64,000 nt of DNA from Bog-756 sp963831535. GTDB lineage: Bacteria; Actinomycetota; Acidimicrobiia; Acidimicrobiales; RAAP-2. The stretch spans positions 1 through 64,000 of the forward strand of contig CAWHQP010000008.1 of the NCBI GenBank assembly GCA_963831535.1, in the 5' to 3' direction. Shown here in pieces: positions 35,457 to 43,842 of this stretch; the first letter of the stretch is position 1; every line of letters begins with the position of its first letter. A program made the translations under genes and the position numbers. A model generated the notes under the pieces. The model was not told the DNA's origin. It ran no database searches and was given only the letters and a program-made list of their open reading frames with translations.

Positions 35457-35774
35457 ATGAAATACGTCATCGACTACCAGATCCGTACGACCGGCCTGGA
35501 CTACGGCCAGAACCTCAGTAGCCAGGACGCGTTGCTAAAGGTCTTCGAACAGTGGAAGCCCGAAGATGGCCTCACCATCCACAGCTTCGTCTCCACCCTC
35601 GACAACGGTGGCTACATCCTCCTCGAGACGGACGATCCGCTCGCCGTGAGCCGGTTCGTGGGCAAGTTCGTGTACTGGAACGACGTGAAGGTGGTCCCCG
35701 TCGTCGACGTGGCCGAGGCCGTCGGCGTGGGTGCTGAGTCCCTGGCCTGGACCCGCGCCGCGATCAACGCCTGA
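35457..35774 (+). CDS. DUF3303 family protein
   Basis: A 105-residue protein starting at ATG 35457 behind a strong AAGGAGG site. KYVIDYQIR, LLKVFEQWKPEDGLTIHSFV, GGYILLETDDPLAVSRFV and VKVVPVVDVAEAV follow the dimeric alpha/beta-barrel-like pattern of DUF3303. No activity is established for the family. The promoter region is shared divergently with asnB. The open frame upstream of the chosen start runs antisense to asnB and is ignored. Confidence 0.8.
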   Translation: MKYVIDYQIRTTGLDYGQNLSSQDALLKVFEQWKPEDGLTIHSFVSTLDNGGYILLETDDPLAVSRFVGKFVYWNDVKVVPVVDVAEAVGVGAESLAWTRAAINA

Positions 35775-35924
35775 GCAGAGGCTGGTCGGTTGGGCGTCGG
35801 CGTCCTGGTGGCGCCGACGCCGACGGTCATCCCGGGGTGCTCTGCGGTGACCGGTGACCGGCAGACCAGCCGGCACGCCACCCGGCGACCGGCGACCGGT
35901 CGACCCCGCCGGTAGGCTCCGGGA

Positions 35925-36791
35925 ATGCCCACCACCAGCGCCAACGGGATCACCATCGAGTACGAGACCTTCGGCGAGCCGGGTTCGCCTCCGGTCCTGC
36001 TGATCATGGGACTGGGGGCGCAACTCACCGCCTGGGATCCTGAGTTCTGCCGGCGGGTGGCCGACCGTGGCTTCTTCGTGATCCGCTACGACAACCGGGA
36101 CGTCGGTCTGTCGACCTGGTTCGACAACGCCGGCGATGCCGACCTCGGCGGGCTCCTGGACGGGACCTACGCGGCTCCCTACGCCATCGCCGACCTGGCC
36201 GCTGACGGCGCCGGACTCCTCGCCGCCCTCGGCATCGACTCCGCCCACATCGTCGGGGTTTCCATGGGCGGGATGATCGCCCAGACCTTCGCCCTCGACT
36301 TTCCCGAGCGCACCCGCACCCTCGTGTCCATCATGTCGACCACCGGTGATCCGAGCGTCGGCCAGCCCCACCCCGAGGCCCTGGCCACCTTGATGGTGCC
36401 GCCGCCCACCACCCGGGAGGAGGCCGTCGAGCAGGGGGCCAAATCGTGGCGGGTCATCAGCTCGACCGGTTATCCCTTCGACGAGGATGCCATCCGCGAG
36501 CGGGTCGGCTCCGACTTCGACCGTGCCTTCCACCCCGCCGGGACGGCCCGCCAACTGGCCGCAATCCTCACCCAACCCGACCGAACCGAGGCGTTGGCTA
36601 CCCTCGACGTCCCCACCCTGGTGATCCACGGTGAGGCCGACCCCCTGGTCGACCCCTCCGGGGGTAGGGCCACGGCCGCCGCCGTTCCCGGTGCATCCCT
36701 CAGGCTCGTCCCGGGTATGGGGCACGACCTACCCCTCGAGCTGACCGACCAGCTGGTCACCGATCTCACCGCCCACTTCGCCCGCGGGTAG
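35925..36791 (+). CDS. Alpha/beta hydrolase
   Basis: A 288-residue alpha/beta-fold hydrolase. VLLIMGLGAQLTAW bears the oxyanion-hole region; FFVIRYDNRDVGLS is the usual second strand turn; and VGVSMGGMIAQTFAL contains the nucleophile Ser. VIHGEADPLVDP supplies the acid, and LVPGMGHDLPLEL the catalytic His. The family includes esterases, haloperoxidase-like and lactone hydrolases, often annotated in actinobacteria near polyketide or aclacinomycin-esterase relatives. The substrate is unknown. Confidence 0.88.
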   Translation: MPTTSANGITIEYETFGEPGSPPVLLIMGLGAQLTAWDPEFCRRVADRGFFVIRYDNRDVGLSTWFDNAGDADLGGLLDGTYAAPYAIADLAADGAGLLAALGIDSAHIVGVSMGGMIAQTFALDFPERTRTLVSIMSTTGDPSVGQPHPEALATLMVPPPTTREEAVEQGAKSWRVISSTGYPFDEDAIRERVGSDFDRAFHPAGTARQLAAILTQPDRTEALATLDVPTLVIHGEADPLVDPSGGRATAAAVPGASLRLVPGMGHDLPLELTDQLVTDLTAHFARG

Positions 36792-36849
36792 GCCGGCGCC
36801 CGGCTCCGGTTGCCCGAGCGGCCACGACAGAGGGCCGTGATCCGGCCGG

Positions 36850-37572
36850 TCAGAAGCGCTTCACGGCGACCGTCGTGAGGTGCTTGGCCAGGGCGGTGGA
36901 GAACGGTGTCTCGATGGCGGTGAACGTCACGGTCTCGTTTTCCGTGCCCTTCAGGTAGTCGATGATGGTCAGCTGCACGTTCAGGGTCTGTCCCTGCACG
37001 GTCACCGGGAGGAAGGCGGTGAAGTCAGCCCCGTGGCCGGCGAACTCCGCGTTGGGCGCCCGCGTGACATCGATGGTCCCGATGGTCGCACCGGTCCCGA
37101 ACTCCGAGGCCAGGCTGGCCTTGCTGGCGCCGTTCAGGACCGTGGTCAGGCATCCGGGCGTCTTGGCGTTGGCCAGGGAGTTGTAGTCAGCCTTGGCCGA
37201 CTTGACCGACGGGGATACGGCGATGCTGTCGTTGACCGTCATCAGATGGTTGGCGCTGTCGAACTCCGGACTGTTGGCGGACGGGGGATTGTCGTTGATG
37301 ACGCTGGCCGGCACGCCCAGACAGGTGGCCAGTTGGCTGGCCCCAGGAATGGACGAGTTGCCGCCAGTGGCCGGGGTCGACGTCCAGCCCTTGGGCAGGT
37401 CCTTGAGCACGATCAGGGCCTTCTTAGCGTTGGCCACCGCGGTCTTGGTGCTCGACGACTCGGCCGCTCCGGCCGCTCCGGCCGTGACCATGGTCGCCAC
37501 TCCCGCCACCAGCACCACCGCCACCATGGTCCGAACCGCGGCGACCCGCCCGGCTGAAGGCTGCATCGTCAT
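36850..37572 (-). CDS. Exported protein of unknown function
   Basis: A 240-residue protein. Its N-terminus has Arg residues, a hydrophobic run (TMVAVVLVAGVATMVTAGAAGA) and an AxA-type cleavage site at AGAAE. The mature part has KALIVLKDLPKGW, a Cys pair (LATCLGV, PGCLTTV) and DFTAFLPVTVQGQTLNVQLTIID near the C-terminus, probably one compact alpha/beta domain. The start at 37572 follows GAGAGGGG. Similar predicted exported proteins are common in this lineage, but I assign no function. Confidence 0.7.
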   Translation of the reverse strand: MTMQPSAGRVAAVRTMVAVVLVAGVATMVTAGAAGAAESSSTKTAVANAKKALIVLKDLPKGWTSTPATGGNSSIPGASQLATCLGVPASVINDNPPSANSPEFDSANHLMTVNDSIAVSPSVKSAKADYNSLANAKTPGCLTTVLNGASKASLASEFGTGATIGTIDVTRAPNAEFAGHGADFTAFLPVTVQGQTLNVQLTIIDYLKGTENETVTFTAIETPFSTALAKHLTTVAVKRF

Positions 37573-37669
37573 CTGACCCCTCTCTTCCCTGTCACCCCGA
37601 GTCGCTCGAGCGAGATGGACCCGTCCGTTCGTGGCCCGTTCACATCGATGCTCGTGGCGTGGTGAGCAC

Positions 37670-37693
37670 GTGGTTGCCACAGTGGTTGCCACA
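37670..37693. promoter_or_regulatory. Two tandem copies of a 12-bp dyad
   Basis: GTGGTTGCCACA occurs twice head to tail (37670-37681 and 37682-37693); each copy is itself a GTGG/CCAC dyad. It lies about 100 bp upstream of the exported-protein gene (start 37572), in a 317-bp stretch with no gene. Possibly a repressor-binding site. Confidence 0.35.
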
Positions 37694-37889
37694 GCCCGGA
37701 CAAGGCGCCGGACCACCGAGATACCTCCACCCATCGTCGCACGCTCACGTCGTCTGCGGGGGAATGGTGGGCCTGTGCCACCTATTGTCGACGGCAACGG
37801 CCACGGCGCCATTTCCCGACCCCAGGTGGGTGCGACGACTACTCCGGATGGGCCGGTTCGACCCGCATCGTCCACGACGACGAAAGCAC

Positions 37890-38651
37890 CTACGCCGCCA
37901 TCCAGCTGAGGGGCTGAACATCCCGGTCGTCGCCGGTAAGTGGCGCCTGTCGGTGCCACGTGGCGGGGAGGTGGCTCATGAGGAATGCCGAGTCGAGTTC
38001 GGCTGCCCCCGGGGGGAACGTGTCGGACTCGAACACGCTGGAGGAAGCCGTCTCGATCCGGAGGGGCGACATCTCCCAGCGGTGGCAGCGGAGCTCCACG
38101 CCCTCGAAGTGGCCGGTCCGGCCGGTGGGTGAGTAGCCGAGGGACGAGCCGGCAAAGAAGGCCGAGGCCTCCTCGAGGGACCCGAAGACCGAGCCCGTCG
38201 GCACGGCCGCGCTCCTGGTGGCATCGACGGCGGCGTGGGCCGACCCGTCCCGACTGGCGAACCCCACCTGGAGGCGGCGGGCCGTCTCAGCCACGGTGAA
38301 GGTCGCCCGGTGGTGGGGGCCGGGGAACAGCCGACCACCGAGAGCCACGGTGAGGAGCGACGGTGAGTCGCGTCGGGGTATGTAAACGCCACGCTGCGAT
38401 CGGACAGGACCCTCCCACTCCACGGCGATACGGTGGGCGGCATTCTCGGTGGTGATTCCGGCGGCAGCGGGGAGTCCCTGCGGGCGCAGGCGCTTCAGCC
38501 TGATCAGGCAGATGCCGGCGATCCCGTAGCCGTCCACCAGCTGGGGCCGGAACGGCGGAGGGAGTAGGTCCTCGAGCACCGACGGATCGACCCGGTAGTT
38601 CACCAGGATGCGACGGTCGATGACACCGCCCATGGTGGGGACGACACTCAT
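37890..38651 (-). CDS. DUF2071 protein (acetoacetate decarboxylase-like fold)
   Basis: A 253-residue protein. It opens MGGVIDRRILVNYRVDP and SVLEDLLPPPFRPQLVDGYG, the typical start of DUF2071/YqjF-like proteins related in fold to acetoacetate decarboxylase. Further motifs are GIAGICLIRLKRLRP and RRDSPSLLTVALGGRLFPG. The ATG at 38651 overlaps the ArsR stop (ATGA), so the pair is translated together and the regulator probably controls it. No catalytic Lys is assigned. Biochemical role unknown. Confidence 0.75.
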   Translation of the reverse strand: MSVVPTMGGVIDRRILVNYRVDPSVLEDLLPPPFRPQLVDGYGIAGICLIRLKRLRPQGLPAAAGITTENAAHRIAVEWEGPVRSQRGVYIPRRDSPSLLTVALGGRLFPGPHHRATFTVAETARRLQVGFASRDGSAHAAVDATRSAAVPTGSVFGSLEEASAFFAGSSLGYSPTGRTGHFEGVELRCHRWEMSPLRIETASSSVFESDTFPPGAAELDSAFLMSHLPATWHRQAPLTGDDRDVQPLSWMAA

Positions 38652-38962
38652 GGCGACGACGCCGACCGCTTGCGCCGCTGGCGGACGACGACCTGTTCCG
38701 GGCAGACGGCGGAGAGGAAGCCTCCGAGACACAGGGCCAGTCGCTGTTCTACCAACGAGTAGTAGATGCGGTTGGCCTGACGTCGCTCGGTCACCAGCCC
38801 GGCCGACTTGAGCACGCCCAGGTGTCGCGAGATGGACGGGGCGCTGATGGCGAACCGTGCCGTGATCTCTCCGGCCGTCAGTTCGCCGGGTCGGAGGTCC
38901 TCCAGGATCTGTCGCCGGGTGGGATCGGCCAGGGCCCGAAACACCCCGGTGTCGTCGCTCAT
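38648..38962 (-). CDS. ArsR-family transcriptional regulator
   Basis: A 104-residue winged-helix repressor: ALADPTRRQILEDLRPGELTAGEI, then the recognition helix region SAPSISRHLGVLKSAGLV and a wing with RRQANRIYYSLV. A single Cys pair region (LCLGG, VCPEQ) near the C-terminus could bind metal, but a full metal site is not evident, so it may sense something else. Its operator-like palindrome lies just upstream of its start (38971-38988). It is co-transcribed with the DUF2071 gene. Confidence 0.88.
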   Translation of the reverse strand: MSDDTGVFRALADPTRRQILEDLRPGELTAGEITARFAISAPSISRHLGVLKSAGLVTERRQANRIYYSLVEQRLALCLGGFLSAVCPEQVVVRQRRKRSASSP

Positions 38963-38970
38963 GGTTTGAT

Positions 38971-38988
38971 ATTAGCTCATTAGCTAAT
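38971..38988. promoter_or_regulatory. AT-rich operator of the ArsR gene
   Basis: ATTAGCTCATTAGCTAAT, an AT-rich dyad in an otherwise GC-rich region, lies 9-26 bases before the ArsR start codon and touches the stop codon of the upstream methyltransferase. Position and composition fit an autoregulatory site overlapping the promoter. Confidence 0.65.
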
Positions 38989-39779
38989 TACAAATTTACT
39001 CGTCCGGCCACCACCAGCAGATGGGGTGACGAGCCGAGCAGCGACGGTTCGGACTCCACCCGTCGGATGGCCCGCAACAGGGTGGCTTGGCGGCTCTCGT
39101 CGCTCAGCCAGTGATCGGCGTCGGCCGTGGCTCCCGGTCCCTCTACGGCGAGGACGGCGGTGACCTCCCAGCCGGCCCGGGTCACCTCTGGGCCGATGTC
39201 GTCGGGATGGTGCAGGTAGGCCGTCGTGAACCACCCGTTTCTCGCCGTCGGATTGCGGTGCTGGCCGCGGTCTAGGTCGTCCTTCACGATGGCTTCGAAG
39301 GCCGGGTCCTCGAGGTAGTGCAGCCTCAGCCCGTCGAAGGTGGAGGCGAACCGGGAGATACAGGCGGCCACCAGCACGCCGCCGGGCCGGACCACCCGCC
39401 GGGCCTCGACCAGGGCGCGATGGCGGTCGTCTTCCTCGGTCAGGTGGTAGAGCGGTCCGAGGAGCAGTGCCGCGTCCACCGCCCCGTCGTCGAGCGGCAA
39501 CGCCAACGCATCGCCCACGGTGGCCCGGGCCACGCCGGCCTCCCTGGCCTGATCGACGTGCAAGGGGACCGGATCGACGAGGGTGACGTCGAAGCCCTCC
39601 TCGATCAGCGGTAGGGCGTGGATGCCGGCCGCGCCGCCCACATCGACCAACCGGGCTGGTGGCCCGGGCAGGTACCGGCGGAGGATCTCCTGGGTCCGGA
39701 GGAACTCGAGCCGCCCGATGCTGGTCAGTCGGGCGTGTTCCCGCCCCTGGTTGTAGTAGCCGAGCATGTCCGGGTCCAT
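38988..39779 (-). CDS. SAM-dependent methyltransferase
   Basis: A 263-residue class I methyltransferase. ARLVDVGGAAGIHALPLIEEGFDVTLVDPVP is motif I with the acidic end of strand 2; VDAALLLGPLYHLTEEDDRH is motif II/III; RRVVRPGGVLVAACISR is the post-III motif. ATG 39779 follows GAAGGAAGCCACG. The acceptor is unknown; the layout matches UbiE/MenG-like and trans-aconitate-type enzymes. TAA stop at 38988-38990. Confidence 0.88.
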   Translation of the reverse strand: MDPDMLGYYNQGREHARLTSIGRLEFLRTQEILRRYLPGPPARLVDVGGAAGIHALPLIEEGFDVTLVDPVPLHVDQAREAGVARATVGDALALPLDDGAVDAALLLGPLYHLTEEDDRHRALVEARRVVRPGGVLVAACISRFASTFDGLRLHYLEDPAFEAIVKDDLDRGQHRNPTARNGWFTTAYLHHPDDIGPEVTRAGWEVTAVLAVEGPGATADADHWLSDESRQATLLRAIRRVESEPSLLGSSPHLLVVAGRVNL

Positions 39780-39869
39780 CGTGGCTTCCTTCGACTCCGA
39801 GGGGTCTCGCCAGTATCCCACCGGCCCATCGTGTGGTCGGGCCCGGAGCGGAGGCGCCCGTGGGTGGGT

Positions 39870-40430
39870 CTACTCGACCCGTGCCGCCCGCAACGCCTCG
39901 ATCTCCCAGTGGGCAGCGTCGACCTCGGCGCGGGCCTGGCGGAGGGCGATCTCGGCCGAAGCCGCCTTGGCCAGGGTGGCCAGCACGTGGAGGTCGAGTG
40001 GCGTCCACCCACGGGGTAGGGCGTCCATCACGCAGAAGGTCCCGAGAATGTTGCCGTTGTCGTCCTCGATGGGGTAGCCGGCCCACGCCGCGGCGTCGAA
40101 GGCCTCGATGGCCGGGTCGCCTGACGTGCGGGGGTCGTGACGTGAGTCGTCCACCACCAGAGGATGACCGGAGGACACCACGAATTTGCACAGGGAGAAC
40201 TGATTGGGGGCCGACAGCACGGTGTCCGCGGGAAAGCCCACCGCGCTCAGGGCCGACGTGTTCTCGGCGCCGACCAGGCTGATACAACCCCGGGGGGCCC
40301 CCGTCAGGGTGATGGCCAGCTCCAACAGTCGGTCGAAGGCATCGTCGGGATCCGATCCCACCAGTCCGGAGCGCTGCAGGGCGGCGACCCGGGTGATGTC
40401 GCGGACACCCGCCTCCCAGTCGGTCCTCAT
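39870..40430 (-). CDS. GAF domain protein
   Basis: A 186-residue single GAF domain with a C-terminal helix: AALQRSGLVGSDPDDAFDRLLELA, CISLVGAENTSALSAVGFP, FSLCKFVVSSGHPLVVDD, AWAGYPIEDDNGNILGTFCVMD and a heptad-like ALRQARAEVDAAHWEIEAL. GAF domains bind small ligands or chromophores; none is identifiable. Its ATG overlaps the stop of the sigma factor gene (ATGA), implying co-translation and a regulatory link with that factor. Confidence 0.85.
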   Translation of the reverse strand: MRTDWEAGVRDITRVAALQRSGLVGSDPDDAFDRLLELAITLTGAPRGCISLVGAENTSALSAVGFPADTVLSAPNQFSLCKFVVSSGHPLVVDDSRHDPRTSGDPAIEAFDAAAWAGYPIEDDNGNILGTFCVMDALPRGWTPLDLHVLATLAKAASAEIALRQARAEVDAAHWEIEALRAARVE

Positions 40431-41117
40431 GGCTCAACGCTAGCGGTGGCGTCCCCGGCAGCGCGCGTCTCTGACCCGCCGAGATACGGCGTGCTCCGCT
40501 CGGCCCGTTGGTCTTCGAGGTCGTCGCTCAACTCGAGCCGGCGGAGTCCCCGTCTGATCCTCGATTTCACGGTGCCCTCGGGAAGCTTGAGATGATCGGC
40601 CACCGCGCCGTAGGTCAGCCCGCTGAAGAAGGCCAGTTCGATGGGGACCCTCTCGTCGGCGGGCAACAGGTCGAGGGCGGTGCGCAGCTCATGGGAGGCT
40701 TCGGCATCGATCATGGCGGCGTCGGGATCATGGTCGGGGACGGTGATGTCCCTGGAACGCTCGCGTCGTTGGCGGGAGGTTTCCGACCGCACCAGGTCGA
40801 TGCTCCGGCCCCGGGCCATCAGCCGGAGGTAGGCAAGGACCGTGCCCCGCTCGGGGTCGAACTTCTCGGGGTGCCAGCCAGAAGCCGAGGAAGACTTCGG
40901 CCACCACGTCCTCGCAGTTGGATCGGTTGCCGAGGATCATCCTGGTCACCGCGGTGACCGAACCCAGATGCCGGCGTCGGAGTTCGGTGAACGCGTCGAT
41001 GCGGCACTGGACGACGGCCTGGGCCAGGGCCCGGTCCGACCACTCGCCTAGCGGCGGCGCATCGGACGTGTCCGGCACGCGAGGTTCGCGGCCCGACCAC
41101 TCGCCTTGCAGACTCAC
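40427..41117 (-). pseudogene. RNA polymerase sigma factor (sigma-70 ECF-like), one frameshift
   Basis: Region 2 is in one frame from GTG 41117 (RALAQAVVQCRIDAFTELRR, SVTAVTRMILGNRSNCEDVV, VFLGFWLAP). The continuation EKFDPERGTVLAYLRLMARG and region 4 (LDLLPADERVPIELAFFSG, KLPEGTVKSRIRRGLRRLE) are in another, with the switch at about 40875. Removing one G from the GGGG run there (plus strand) restores a continuous frame, so it is a single homopolymer indel: either a real inactivation or a sequencing error. The translationally coupled GAF gene follows. Confidence 0.8.
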
Positions 41118-41375
41118 AACGGGCGCCACCGATCGGCTGCGGAGGACCGATCTGCCGGCCCTCGTGGACCCTCGTTGCCGAAGGCACTTCCACCTTACCC
41201 GGGTCGGGATGGTTGGCGTCCCTGACCGGAACCGGCCGATCCCGGTGGCCACAAGGGGTGCCGATTCGGTGGCTCCGCTCGGACCGTGGTCGTGGCGTCA
41301 CGCGGAGGGCCGACCGCGGGGTCGTGGCGTAACTGCTGGCATACCATGGGCAGCGGGCTACGTCGGGGAGGAACC

Positions 41376-41648
41376 ATGGTACGAGAAGGCTGGTACACCG
41401 ACCCCTTTATCCGTCATGAGGCCCGCTGGTTCTCCAACGGCAGCCCCACCAGCCTGGTGCGAGACGCCGGGACGACCTCAACGGACCCTCCGCCTGACTC
41501 GCCTGCCACGGGGGACATGCGGCTGATCGACCCGGCGGCGTCGGTGGCCGCAGACGACCTGGCTAGGGCCGACGCCCGACCCGACGATCCCGACGCGGTG
41601 ATCGACCAGGTGTGGAGCTATTTCACCCGCAGTAGCGGGGGACTCTGA
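41376..41648 (+). CDS. Small DUF2510-like actinobacterial protein
   Basis: A 90-residue protein. GWYTDPFIRHEARWFSNGSPTSLVRD near its start follows the DUF2510-like GWYxDP...RWFxxGxPTxLV pattern, and a flexible Pro/Thr/Asp-rich part ends in AVIDQVWSYFTRSSG. The ATG at 41376 is preceded by GGGGAGGAACC. It is divergent from the sigma factor gene. Function unknown. Confidence 0.7.
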   Translation: MVREGWYTDPFIRHEARWFSNGSPTSLVRDAGTTSTDPPPDSPATGDMRLIDPAASVAADDLARADARPDDPDAVIDQVWSYFTRSSGGL

Positions 41649-41721
41649 TCGTTGCCCCCTGCCCCCCTGCCGCCGGCCGATGGGGAAGCCGGGTCGAGGA
41701 CGCAGCGGGTGGGACCCAAGG

Positions 41722-42438
41722 TCAGGTGGGGCCAGTTGTTGTCCGGCGGCCCGCTGATCCGGGACTTCTGGTGAAGCGGGCGGTCAGGAGCCAGGGGATG
41801 GGCTTCGCCCCGAACTCCCGCATCCCCTCCATGAGGAGGCCGGCCTGGGCACAGGCGGCGATGTAGGTGCCGAGCGGCCGGTGCATGCTGGCGACGGTCA
41901 TCAACAGCTCGTCCCGCTCCATCCGGTCCTCGTAGCGCCGCTCTTCCAGGTACGGCCGGCTCACTTTCGGCTCCCTGGTGTGCATGGTCTCGGGATCCTG
42001 GGGGCTGGCCATCGGATGGACGAGAGCCACACGCAGGTGACCGCCGGGACGGAGTACCCGGGCGATCTCGTTGACCGTTCCGGTCAGATCGTCGGTATCC
42101 AGCAGCGACATGCAGCCCACCGCGGTGGGGGTGCAGGCATCCGCCAGCGGCAGCCGGGTGCCGTCGGCCCGGATGACGGGGAGGGGCCGGGACCGTGGTG
42201 GGCGGAACCGGCGAGGACCGACGACAGTTCGACGCCCAGGACATCGACGCCCAGATGCAGCAGCTTCCTGCCCCCGTCCCTCGCCGCAGCCCACCCCCAC
42301 GACGGGCCCCTTGAGCGGACGCGGGAGGAGGGCAGCGAGCTCCGGCCACGTGCCCCCCCAGAAACCGTCGTGGTCCTGGGCCCGGGCCCAGGCGATCCAG
42401 TCGTTGGCATTGGCGTCCCAGGCCTCCCCCAGCGTCAC
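41722..42438 (-). pseudogene. SAM-dependent methyltransferase with a compensated double frameshift
   Basis: The outer parts are in one minus frame: EAWDANANDWIAWARAQDHDGFW, PVVGVGCGEGR (SAM motif I), then RADGTRLPLADA, CMSLLDTDDLTGTVNEIARVLRPGG and a C-terminal LLTARF. Between about 42290 and 42180 the sensible residues (GRKLLHLGVDVLGVELS) lie in a neighbouring frame. Two opposite indels therefore swap about 35 residues right after the SAM loop. Read literally, the protein keeps its length, but the cofactor pocket is scrambled. Start GTG 42438. Confidence 0.65.
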
Positions 42439-42647
42439 CGGGCCAGATTAGATGGCCGGCAGATCGGGTTCGGTGACGACGGGGACCGGGCGGTGACGGG
42501 TCCGGAGTGGTGGCGAGCCCGCCGATATGCTGTCTACGGGCCGTGACTGGCGTTCGGGTGGAGTACCACCGTGGAGCGGCTCGGTGGAGGGACACCTGTC
42601 CTATGCCGTGCGCCTGGGCGACCGTCGTCGACCTCAGGAGGCACGCT

Positions 42648-43526
42648 GTGGTGCAACACCAGGCCCGCATCATGGACGGGACAACCCTCGCTGCCACGCT
42701 GGTGGCCGAGACCGCCGAGCGGGCCACCGCCTTCACCGACCGGACCGGTCGGTCCCCGTGTCTCGCCGCCGTGCTGGTGGGTGACGATCCGTCGTCGGTG
42801 GTCTACGTCCGGATGAAGGAGCGTCGCAGCGCGACGGCGGGCATCGCCTCGCGGGTGGTCCGTCTGCCGTCCACCTCGACGACGGCCGAGGTGGTGGCGA
42901 CCATCGCTGACCTCTCCGAGGATCCGACCATCGACGGGATCCTGGTGCAGCATCCGGTCCCAGCCCACGTCGACGAGCGTGCCGCCTTCGAGGCCATCCG
43001 TGCCGACAAGGACGTGGACGGGGTGACCATGCACTCGTTGGCGGCAATGGCGCTCGGCCTCCCGGGGTTCTGGTCGTGCACGCCGGCGGGGATCCTGCGC
43101 CTCCTCGACGAGTACGACGTCGACCCGTCGGGCCGGCACGCCGTCGTCATCGGCCGGAGCCCGATCCTGGGCCTGCCCGTCGGAATGCTCCTTCTGGCCC
43201 GGGACGCCACCGTGACCACCTGCCACTCGCGGACCGTGGGTCTGGCCGACCTGATCCGGTCGGCTGACATCGTGGTGGCCGCCGTGGGTCGGCCGAACTT
43301 CGTCCGGGGGGATTGGCTGAAGCCGGGGGCGGTGGTGATCGATGCCGGGTACAGCGCCGGGAACGTGGGTGATGTGGCCTTCGACGAGGCGGTCGACGTC
43401 GCCGGCTTCATCGCACCGGTGCCCGGAGGGGTCGGACCGATGACCATCGCCACGCTCCTGGACCAGACGGTGACGGCCGCCGAGATCCGGTGGCCCCCAC
43501 TAATATCGGAAACCGATATCGGTTAG
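42648..43526 (+). CDS. folD: Methylenetetrahydrofolate dehydrogenase/cyclohydrolase
   Basis: A 292-residue bifunctional folate enzyme. SSVVYVRMKERRSATAGI contains the Tyr-xxx-Lys active site; DGILVQHPVPAHVDE the Gln/Asp region; CTPAGILRLLDEY, GRSPILGLPVGMLLL and TTCHSRTVGLADL the NADP-binding part; and GFIAPVPGGVGPMTIATLL the C-terminal signature. It interconverts methylene-, methenyl- and 10-formyl-tetrahydrofolate in one-carbon metabolism. GTG 42648 has AGGAGG six bases upstream. The QHPVP and DGVTMHS variants differ from the usual VQLPLP and DGFHP, suggesting a divergent subgroup. Its stop lies inside the PadR operator. Confidence 0.9.
   Translation: MVQHQARIMDGTTLAATLVAETAERATAFTDRTGRSPCLAAVLVGDDPSSVVYVRMKERRSATAGIASRVVRLPSTSTTAEVVATIADLSEDPTIDGILVQHPVPAHVDERAAFEAIRADKDVDGVTMHSLAAMALGLPGFWSCTPAGILRLLDEYDVDPSGRHAVVIGRSPILGLPVGMLLLARDATVTTCHSRTVGLADLIRSADIVVAAVGRPNFVRGDWLKPGAVVIDAGYSAGNVGDVAFDEAVDVAGFIAPVPGGVGPMTIATLLDQTVTAAEIRWPPLISETDIG
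43503..43524. promoter_or_regulatory. PadR-type palindromic operator
   Basis: ATATCGG-AAA-CCGATAT (43503-43519) overlaps a second perfect palindrome AACCGATATCGGTT (43511-43524). It lies 13 bp before the PadR start and overlaps the folD stop codon. It is an interleaved dyad, probably autoregulatory. Confidence 0.75.
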
Positions 43527-43536
43527 CGTCTTCATC

Positions 43537-43842
43537 ATGCGGGAGTTCCTCCGGGGGGCTGTGCGGCTTCACATCCTCCATCACGCCGCCCATGGCACTA
43601 TCCACGGTGCATGGATGGCTGCGGAACTGGCCCACCACGGCTACGCCATCAGCCCGGGATCCCTCTATCCGACGCTGCACAAGATGGAGGCCGAGGGGCT
43701 GCTCCGGTCCCGCTCGGAGGTCGTCGACGGGCGGACCCGCAGGTCCTACGCAGCCACCGCACGGGGGCGGCAGGAGCTGCGGACCACCACGGAGCAGCTG
43801 CGGGAGCTCGCCCGTGAGGTCCTGGGCGACCCGCCACTGTGA
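43537..43842 (+). CDS. PadR-family transcriptional regulator
   Basis: A 101-residue winged-helix protein: LRGAVRLHILHHAAHGTIHGAWMAAELAHHGYAISPGSLYPTLHKMEAEGLL is the PadR DNA-binding domain, followed by the wing SRSEVVDGRTRRSYAAT and a short dimerisation helix. A palindromic operator precedes it. Its stop overlaps the GTG of the chromate transporter (GTGA), so it probably represses its own operon; PadR-ChrA pairing is known in other actinobacteria. Confidence 0.9.
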   Translation: MREFLRGAVRLHILHHAAHGTIHGAWMAAELAHHGYAISPGSLYPTLHKMEAEGLLRSRSEVVDGRTRRSYAATARGRQELRTTTEQLRELAREVLGDPPL

